The position numbers and the translations under genes were made by a program. This document shows, piece after piece, positions 57,966 to 64,000 of a stretch of DNA of 64,000 nucleotides. The notes under the pieces were generated by a model. That model did no database searches. It worked only from the letters and a program-made list of their open reading frames with translations, and had not been told where the DNA came from. Position 1 is the first letter of the stretch; the number at the start of each line of letters is the position of its first letter. The DNA comes from Humibacillus sp. DSM 29435 (GTDB lineage Bacteria; Actinomycetota; Actinomycetes; Actinomycetales; Dermatophilaceae). Location of the stretch: the NCBI RefSeq assembly GCF_001758225.1, contig NZ_MAST01000051.1:62001-126000 (forward strand). The letters run 5' to 3'.

Positions 57966-58802
57966 TCAGAGCCGGATGCCGTGGTTGGCCAGCCACGGCA
58001 TCGGCGGGACGGCTTCGCCACCACTGGGATGGATCTCGAGGTGCACGTGCGGGCCGGTCGAGTGACCGGTGTTGCCGCTGTAGGAGACGAGCTGCCCGGG
58101 TGCCACGGTCTGACCGACCGAGACGACGAGCCGGCTGTTGTGGGCCATGAACGACACGGTGCCGTCCCAGTACTGGATGCGCACGAGGTTGCCGAAGCCG
58201 GTGCTGTCCCAGCCGGCGAAGATGACGGTGCCGCTGGAGAGGGAGTGCACCCGGCTACCCACGGGCGTGGCGAGGTCTTGGGCCGGGTGCAGCTTGCCCC
58301 AGCGAAAGCCGTACCCCGACGTCAGGGTGTAGCTCGCCAGGGGAGAGACCCATCGATGGGCGGCCTTCACGGCGTTGTCTCTGGCGGCTTGGGCCTTGGC
58401 GGCCTTCTGCTTCTCCGCCTTCGCGGCCGCCCTGGCCTTCTCGTCGGCGCGGGCCCTTGCGGTAGCGGCCTCGACCGATGAGGGCCCGGACGTCGAGCCG
58501 GCTGTGTCGACGCCGGCCAGCGCTTCACGACTGGTGTCGCGCGAGGTACCGCCACCAGCACGGGCGGCGGTGGCGGCGGAGACGGCGTCGGGATCCGCCG
58601 GTAGGCCGACGGCGTCGACCGAGGTCGACGCGTTGCTCATGGCCCCGGCAGCAGCAGGGCCCAGCTCACCGGCCCGTGCTTCGCGGATGACGAGACCACC
58701 CGCAACGGTGGCGGAGAGCAGAGCAACGGGGACGACGTAACGTCGACCCCGTGGTGTCTGGGCTGCCGGCCGATGTCGACCGGTGTAGGTGGCGTTTCTC
58801 AC
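57966..58802 (-). CDS. M23 family peptidase (LytM-type)
   Basis: Exported endopeptidase of 278 aa acting on peptidoglycan cross-bridges. A signal or anchor segment (VVPVALLSATVAGGLVI) is followed by a coiled, Ala-, Lys- and Arg-rich stretch (about 110-148), then the LytM domain. Zinc ligands H172 and D176 (LHPAQDLAT) and H252/H254 (GPHVHLEI) are intact. GTG start. Intact ligands favour an active enzyme over an EnvC-like activator. Confidence 0.9.
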   Translation of the reverse strand: MRNATYTGRHRPAAQTPRGRRYVVPVALLSATVAGGLVIREARAGELGPAAAGAMSNASTSVDAVGLPADPDAVSAATAARAGGGTSRDTSREALAGVDTAGSTSGPSSVEAATARARADEKARAAAKAEKQKAAKAQAARDNAVKAAHRWVSPLASYTLTSGYGFRWGKLHPAQDLATPVGSRVHSLSSGTVIFAGWDSTGFGNLVRIQYWDGTVSFMAHNSRLVVSVGQTVAPGQLVSYSGNTGHSTGPHVHLEIHPSGGEAVPPMPWLANHGIRL

Positions 58803-59004
58803 GAAGTGATGACCTAACTGGGTTTGAGGGCAGGTTTCGACGATACCGTGATCGTTTCGTTATGCAAAAACGGGCCTTCGGGCGTTGCCCGACGTGCTGA
58901 GCGGCATCCGGGCGCATCGACAGCGTCAGGTGGCGGGCCCTTTCACCGTAGGTGCTCTGGGGACAGCCCTGTGCTCGCTCTCCACAGGGGCGGGAAGCCT
59001 GCCG

Positions 59005-59964
59005 TCAGAGGCTCGTCGACGTGCGAGCTGCCGAGCGACGACGCAGGCCCAAGGCGCTGACCCCGGGCGTGACCGTGGCGCCGGACGCGTCGATGTGCGC
59101 CAGTGCAGCCGAGATGCCGTGCACGACGGAGCTCGTGATCGGCAGGCTCATGTGGCCCACTCCGTGCAGCGAGATGTTGTGCACGTTGAGGCTCTCGTGT
59201 CGCAGGGCGGCATTGCTTCCCGGTATGACGACCTGGTCAAGATCGGAGCTGTAGGCGATGAAACGGGTCTTGCAGTCGCGTACCGGCCCGGCCAGCTCGG
59301 CGTAGAGGGCGCTGCCGGGCCGCAGCTGCCGGGTCAGGGAGTTGTTCCAGAGATAGGCGAGGTAGCTGCCCTGGTGCGGTGTGCCCAACGTGACGAGCGT
59401 GTGCACGTGCTCGTCACCACCGAGCCGGGTCACGTAGTACCGGGCGATCAGGCCGCCCATCGAGTGGCCGATCACGTGGATCCGTTCGTAGCCGGTCTCC
59501 TCGACGACCCGCTCGACCTCCTCGCTGAGCTGGGCGGCCGCGACGCGAATGTCACCGGTGAAGATCGAGTAGTTGATCGTCTCGATGCGACCGAAACCGC
59601 GCTTCTTCAGGCCGCGCCGCAGCACGGTGAAGATCGATCGGTTGTCGACCATGCCGTGCACGAGCAGGATCGGTGTGTGCGCTGCCTCGACGTCGTGGAT
59701 GGCCAGGCCTCGCTGGGAGGGCGGCAGGTGGTCGAGGGCGTAGCCGTCGCGGTGGTCTCGCGCCCGCGACCCGAGCAGGCCCAAGGGGTACAGGCCGAGG
59801 TGCAGGCCCATCCACGTCGCCTCGAGGGCCGCGCCGGCCAGACCCGTCGGGGTGAGCAGGGCCTTGGCGGCTCCTCCCGCGATACCCAGCAGCCCGCGAC
59901 CCGGCCCGTCGTCAGCCTCGGGCGGGACGTTCTGGAGCGGCATCCTCGCCCCTCGTGCTGCCAT
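59005..59964 (-). CDS. lipase-like alpha/beta hydrolase
   Basis: 319 aa from ATG 59964. LVHGMVDNRSIF, the nucleophile GHSMGGLIARY (Ser168) and a C-terminal GVGHMSLP with the His fit secreted-lipase/esterase folds of the triacylglycerol lipase type. A longer frame upstream is Pro/Gly-rich and is not used. A hydrophobic stretch near residues 20-70 (GLLGIAGGAAKALLTPTGLAG) may attach it to the membrane. Substrate unknown. Confidence 0.82.
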   Translation of the reverse strand: MAARGARMPLQNVPPEADDGPGRGLLGIAGGAAKALLTPTGLAGAALEATWMGLHLGLYPLGLLGSRARDHRDGYALDHLPPSQRGLAIHDVEAAHTPILLVHGMVDNRSIFTVLRRGLKKRGFGRIETINYSIFTGDIRVAAAQLSEEVERVVEETGYERIHVIGHSMGGLIARYYVTRLGGDEHVHTLVTLGTPHQGSYLAYLWNNSLTRQLRPGSALYAELAGPVRDCKTRFIAYSSDLDQVVIPGSNAALRHESLNVHNISLHGVGHMSLPITSSVVHGISAALAHIDASGATVTPGVSALGLRRRSAARTSTSL

Positions 59965-60312
59965 GACCACCCGTGGACGGTACCCCGAGACCGAGCCGCC
60001 GGTCAGGTCAACGCCCGCCGCGTGTCGCGACCGTGACCCGCCGGGCGCCACCGGACTCCGGGGGACCCCGCCGGACCCGGCCGGCCCCCCCGACGACCTC
60101 TGATGGACGCCGCTGGGCCCGAACGGCGGCGGTCCCGGTGGCGTCACAGGCAGGCGGTGGCACTAGAGTCCGTTGCGCAGCCTGTTCGACCGCGGCGTCG
60201 CCTGCGAAACGGCTGGGACCGACCGCCCGTGAGCAATCTCGGCGCGGACAGAGCCCCGGGTCACCGCTTCGGCGCGGTCGAAACCACCTTTCGACGATGA
60301 GGACGGACCCCC
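59965..60312. other. 348-bp gap between the lipase start and sucC
   Basis: GC-rich and without a recognisable gene. TAGAGT at 60164-60169 could be a -10 of sucC, which would leave a leader of about 140 bases. TACCGT on the minus strand lies 12 bases before the lipase ATG. Confidence 0.5.
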
Positions 60313-61512
60313 GTGGATCTCTTCGAGTACCAAGCGCGCGACATGTTCGAGAAGCACGGCGTGCCGGTTCTGGCCGGCGCCATCGCCACCACCCCCGAGC
60401 AGGCCCGCGCGGCCGCCGAGAAGATCGGGGCGGGATCGGGCGGCGTCACGGTCGTCAAGGCCCAGGTCAAGGTGGGCGGACGCGGCAAGGCGGGTGGCGT
60501 CAAGGTCACCAAGAGCCCCGACGAGGCCGAACAGGCCGCGAAGGCCATTCTCGGGATGGACATCAAGGGCCACACCGTCGGCACCGTGATGATCGCCGAG
60601 GGCGCGCGCATCGCCGAGGAGTACTACTTCTCCATCCTGCTCGACCGCTCGAACCGCAGCTACCTGTCCATGTGTTCCAAGGAGGGTGGCGTCGAGATCG
60701 AGCAGCTCGCCGTGGAACGGCCCGAGGCCCTGGCTCGCATCGCCATCGACCCGAACACCGGGGTCGACGACGCCAAGGCGAAGGAGATCGCCGACGCTGC
60801 CGGGTTCGACGACGCCGACAAACCCGCCCTCATCGAGGCGTTCAAGGCGCTGTGGACCGTCTACCGCGACGAGGACGCCACGCTCGTCGAGGTGAACCCC
60901 CTCGTCAAGACCGAGGACGGCAAGATCATCGCCCTCGACGGCAAGGTGACCCTGGACGCGAACGCCGACTTCCGGCACGCCGACCACGAAGCCCTGGAGG
61001 ACACGGCGGCAGCCGACCCGCTGGAGGCGGCGGCGAAGGCGAAGGGCCTCAACTACGTCAAGCTCGACGGCTCGGTGGGCATCATCGGCAACGGAGCGGG
61101 CCTGGTGATGAGCACCCTCGACGTGGTGGCCTACGCCGGAGAGGACCTGCGGGGTTCAGCGGACGGGTTCGTCGCCAAGCCCGCCAACTTCCTCGACATC
61201 GGTGGCGGCGCCAGCGCAGAGGTGATGGCCAACGGTCTGCACATCATCCTCGGCGACGAGCAGGTCAAGAGCGTGTTCGTCAACGTCTTCGGGGGCATCA
61301 CCTCCTGCGACGCCGTGGCCACCGGCATCGTGGGCGCGCTCGACGCCCTCGGTGACGAGGCGACCAAGCCCCTGGTCGTGCGCCTTGACGGCAACAACGT
61401 CGAGGAGGGACGCCGCATCCTCGCCGAGCGAGCTCACCCGCTCGTCACCATCGAAGCCACCATGGACGGCGCCGCGCGCCGTGCCGCCGAACTCGCCGCC
61501 GCGGCGAGCTGA
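60313..61512 (+). CDS. sucC: succinyl-CoA synthetase beta subunit, ADP-forming type
   Basis: Beta chain of the TCA-cycle enzyme making succinate and ATP or GTP from succinyl-CoA. [19 protein letters not shown], the ATP-grasp segments [17 protein letters not shown] and [16 protein letters not shown] are clear. Length 399 aa, GTG start. sucD follows after 27 bases. Confidence 0.98.
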   Translation: MDLFEYQARDMFEKHGVPVLAGAIATTPEQARAAAEKIGAGSGGVTVVKAQVKVGGRGKAGGVKVTKSPDEAEQAAKAILGMDIKGHTVGTVMIAEGARIAEEYYFSILLDRSNRSYLSMCSKEGGVEIEQLAVERPEALARIAIDPNTGVDDAKAKEIADAAGFDDADKPALIEAFKALWTVYRDEDATLVEVNPLVKTEDGKIIALDGKVTLDANADFRHADHEALEDTAAADPLEAAAKAKGLNYVKLDGSVGIIGNGAGLVMSTLDVVAYAGEDLRGSADGFVAKPANFLDIGGGASAEVMANGLHIILGDEQVKSVFVNVFGGITSCDAVATGIVGALDALGDEATKPLVVRLDGNNVEEGRRILAERAHPLVTIEATMDGAARRAAELAAAAS

Positions 61513-61539
61513 CCCGAGCCTCAGGAGAACTGACACACC

Positions 61540-62436
61540 ATGGCAATCTTTCTCAACGCCGACTCCAAGGTCATCGTGCAGGGCATGACCGGCTCGGAAG
61601 GCATGAAGCACACGCAGCGGATGCTGAAGTCGGGCACCACGATCGTCGGGGGGGTCAACCCCCGCAAGGCCGGCACCACCGTCGACTTCGAGGACGACGT
61701 GACCGTGCCGGTGTTCGGCACCGTCACGGAGGCGATCGAGGCCACCGGCGCCAACGTCTCGGTCATCTTCGTGCCGGCCGCCTTCACGAAGTCGGCTGTG
61801 GTCGAGGCGATCGACGCCGCGATCCCGCTCGCCGTCGTGATCACCGAGGGCGTCGCGGTCAAGGACACCGCGGAGTTCTACGCGTACGCCACCGACAAGG
61901 GCACGACCCGCATCGTCGGGCCGAACTGCCCCGGGCTGATCACTCCCGGCGTCTCGAACGCCGGGATCATCCCGGCCACCATCGCCGGAACCGGACGGGT
62001 CGGGCTCGTCTCGAAGTCGGGCACCCTCACCTACCAGATGATGTACGAGCTGCGGGACTTCGGTTTCAGCACCGCCGTCGGCATCGGCGGCGACCCGATC
62101 ATCGGCACCACGCACATCGACTGCCTCGAGGCCTTCCAGAACGACCCCGACACCGACGCGATCGTGATGATCGGTGAGATCGGCGGCGACGCCGAGGAGC
62201 GTGCTGCGGCCTACATCCAGGAGCACGTGACCAAGCCGGTCGTCGGCTACGTCGCCGGCTTCACCGCCCCCGAGGGCAAGACCATGGGGCACGCCGGGGC
62301 CATCGTGTCAGGCTCCTCAGGCACCGCGCAGGGCAAGAAGGAGGCGCTCGAGGCCGCCGGCGTCAAGGTCGGCAAGACGCCGTCGGAGACGGCCGAGCTC
62401 ATGCGCGAGATCATGAACGGCCTCGCGGCCGGCTGA
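61540..62436 (+). CDS. sucD: succinyl-CoA synthetase alpha subunit
   Basis: Alpha chain carrying the phosphohistidine (in [17 protein letters not shown]) and the CoA site ([24 protein letters not shown]). Length 298 aa. AGGAGA precedes the ATG. Forms the heterodimer with sucC. Confidence 0.98.
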   Translation: MAIFLNADSKVIVQGMTGSEGMKHTQRMLKSGTTIVGGVNPRKAGTTVDFEDDVTVPVFGTVTEAIEATGANVSVIFVPAAFTKSAVVEAIDAAIPLAVVITEGVAVKDTAEFYAYATDKGTTRIVGPNCPGLITPGVSNAGIIPATIAGTGRVGLVSKSGTLTYQMMYELRDFGFSTAVGIGGDPIIGTTHIDCLEAFQNDPDTDAIVMIGEIGGDAEERAAAYIQEHVTKPVVGYVAGFTAPEGKTMGHAGAIVSGSSGTAQGKKEALEAAGVKVGKTPSETAELMREIMNGLAAG

Positions 62437-62600
62437 GCGAGACTGCACCGTTCCGGCTGCCGTGCGCTGCGGCATCCGGACGACGCGGCGGGTGAAGGCC
62501 GCCGGCCCAGGACGATCGCCCTGGGCCGGTCGGCAGAACTCGGCAACGGGGCTGCGGCGTGGGTGCTCGCACGAGGCCCTCGCAGTTGTGACCATGGGGT

Positions 62601-63893
62601 GTGCCCACCTCTACGTCCGCCACCACGGGAGCGAAGTCCGCGGCCAGGCGCGCACCATCATCGCCCGCCCGGCCCGCCGGCCTCCCCGCCACCCTGACCG
62701 TTGCCCTGCGGGCCGGAGCGCTGGCGGCGGTCGCCACCTGGGCGCTGGTCGTTCTCCCCTCCCTCGTCGGCTGGATCGCCGCTCCCGAGAGCTCTCTCGG
62801 TTGGTTCTCGGCCGTCTCGGTGGGCAGCGCTCTGTGGTTCCTCGGGCACGGTCAGTCGGTGGGCGCTGGTGAGCTGTCGGTCTCGCTGACCCCGATCCTG
62901 CTGCTGCTCGCCAACGTCTACATCGGCGCCCGCTTCGTGCGACGCCTGGTCGCCACCGGACGCCCGGGATCCAGCTCCGCCGAGTGGAGCCGGCTGACGG
63001 CGAGATCGGTGGTTCCGGGCTTTCTCGGTGGGTATCTGCTCATCGCCTCGGTGGCGGCCCTGCTCACCCTGGCCGGGCCGGCGAGCCCTGGCCTGGCAGC
63101 GATCGTCGGCGCCCTGATCGTTCCGCTGGCCGCCCTGGCCTTCGTGTTCCTGCGACCCGACGATGAGACGTCTCCGGCTTTCGTTCTCTCCTGGTTCCGG
63201 CGCGGTCCCACCTGGCTGCCCGCTGTCTGGCGCACCGGTTGGCGTGGCGCCGGCCTGCTCATGCTCGTCGGCCTCGCGGTGGTGGTCGCTCGCGTGCTCG
63301 TCTCGTTCGGCGCCGTCGCCTCGGTGCAGAGCCAGTACGGCATCAACCTCGTGGCCGCCCTCGTGGTCGTCGTGGGCCAGCTGCTGATGGTGGCCAACGC
63401 CGCCACCTGGGCCCTGTCGTTCGTCGCCGGCCCGGGCTTCAGTATCGCGGCAGGCGCGGTGATCAGCCCCGCCGCGGCCCATCCTGGCCTGATGCCGCTG
63501 GTGCCCGTGCTGGCGGCTCTCCCCGACGAGGCCAGCTACCCCCAAGCGCTGTATGCCGTTCTCCTGCTGCCGATCGCCGCGGGAGCCGTGATCGCGCGCT
63601 GGGTAGACCGCGAGCTGGAGTTCTTCGGCAACGTCGGTGCCCGTCTGGCCGCCGTCGTCACTGCAGCCGGGCTCGCCGTGGCCGCCGTCACGGTGCTGAC
63701 TGCCATCGGCAACGGTGCCCTGGGCGTCGAGCGGCTCGCGAACATCGGCCCGGCCGTTCTGCCCTTCGGTGCGGCGCTGTTCGTGGAGGTCGCTGGTGGG
63801 GCAGCGCTCTGGGTCGGCTGGCGGCTGCTGCGCGAGCGCCGGGTCGTTGACTCAACCGGCGACTGCGAACCGGGCGTCGCGTCCGACAACTGA
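62601..63893 (+). CDS. DUF6350 family polytopic membrane protein
   Basis: 430 aa with about ten membrane segments and a basic start. WFLGHGQSVGAGELSVSLTPI and a central GLMPLVPVLAALPD motif match the DUF6350 family that commonly follows sucCD and precedes purN/purH in actinobacteria. Role unknown; a cell-envelope or division link has been suggested by position only. GTG start. Confidence 0.82.
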   Translation: MPTSTSATTGAKSAARRAPSSPARPAGLPATLTVALRAGALAAVATWALVVLPSLVGWIAAPESSLGWFSAVSVGSALWFLGHGQSVGAGELSVSLTPILLLLANVYIGARFVRRLVATGRPGSSSAEWSRLTARSVVPGFLGGYLLIASVAALLTLAGPASPGLAAIVGALIVPLAALAFVFLRPDDETSPAFVLSWFRRGPTWLPAVWRTGWRGAGLLMLVGLAVVVARVLVSFGAVASVQSQYGINLVAALVVVVGQLLMVANAATWALSFVAGPGFSIAAGAVISPAAAHPGLMPLVPVLAALPDEASYPQALYAVLLLPIAAGAVIARWVDRELEFFGNVGARLAAVVTAAGLAVAAVTVLTAIGNGALGVERLANIGPAVLPFGAALFVEVAGGAALWVGWRLLRERRVVDSTGDCEPGVASDN

Positions 63894-63904
63894 CCGGGTC
63901 TGCC

Positions 63905-63976
63905 ATCAGTCGGCGGATCAGCCTGCAGCTGCTGTCGTCAGAGCAGCACCCGACGCCGCTTGATCTGCCGACTGAT
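63905..63976. repeat. 16-bp inverted repeat after the DUF6350 gene
   Basis: ATCAGTCGGCGGATCA (63905-63920) mirrors 63961-63976 with one mismatch; the 40-base loop has its own GCTGCT/AGCAGC pair. Large-loop layout is like the 9115-9186 repeat but the word is different. May be a terminator. Confidence 0.7.
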
Positions 63977-64000
63977 CGTCGGCGGCCACCGGTCGCCGAG

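Overview
The window is 64 kb of a very GC-rich chromosome with dense genes, many ATGA or GTGA overlaps between neighbours, GTG starts and almost no low-complexity spacer. Gene content and order point to an actinomycete: WhiB3/WhiD, two IMP dehydrogenase paralogues (guaB, guaB3), a ChoD-like oxidase, CIRCE-controlled groES-groEL with a histidine-rich GroEL tail, and a DUF6350 gene after sucCD. The order tsaE-tsaB-rimI-tsaD ... groES-groEL ... whiB3 ... guaB-guaB3 ... choD ... guaA broadly follows the Mycobacterium tuberculosis Rv3422c-Rv3396c region from memory, with insertions and without sigD. The style (Mrp antiporter, frequent CGGATGCCG words, Micrococcales-type content) suggests Intrasporangiaceae or a relative. 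That family placement is an inference.

Layout. 1-4.0 kb: alpha/beta hydrolase and the t6A tRNA-modification operon (tsaE, tsaB, rimI, tsaD). 4.1-9.1 kb: GH3 lipoprotein, Tat-exported FAD oxidase, and a nucleoside hydrolase-ribokinase pair for nucleoside salvage. 9.1-13.6 kb: methyltransferase, groES-groEL with two CIRCE operators, and whiB3. 13.8-19.9 kb: guaB, guaB3 and a large SARP-type regulator with an NTPase domain. 19.9-28.7 kb: a DrrAB-like ABC exporter, a hydrolase-choD pair, a MarR regulator and a heterodimeric ABC exporter with complementary degenerate ATP sites. 28.8-35.2 kb: the Mrp Na+/H+ antiporter operon with mrpA and mrpB fused. 35.3-40 kb: secreted M6 metalloprotease, lipoprotein, SURF1 and DUF3817. 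40-46 kb: a 51-bp minisatellite, guaA, an alanine dehydrogenase/carboxyethyl-ornithine synthase-like gene, and a fused asparagine synthetase/CofE-like ligase. 46-54 kb: PIG-L deacetylase, glycosyltransferase-NUDIX, an ECF sigma factor with a membrane partner, amidohydrolase, quinone reductase and GNAT. 54-64 kb: pcrA, MFS, M23 peptidase, lipase, sucCD and a DUF6350 membrane protein.

The most unusual items are the asparagine synthetase-CofE fusion and its neighbour, the minisatellite in front of guaA (with a matching 17-bp word 36 kb away), nested palindromes built on a CAACACACCG word, and a recurring leaderless promoter form (TANNNT followed 6-7 nt later by the start codon) at nine genes. 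No tRNA, rRNA, CRISPR array, prophage or insertion sequence was seen. All functional calls come from reading motifs and remembered family features; no search was run.
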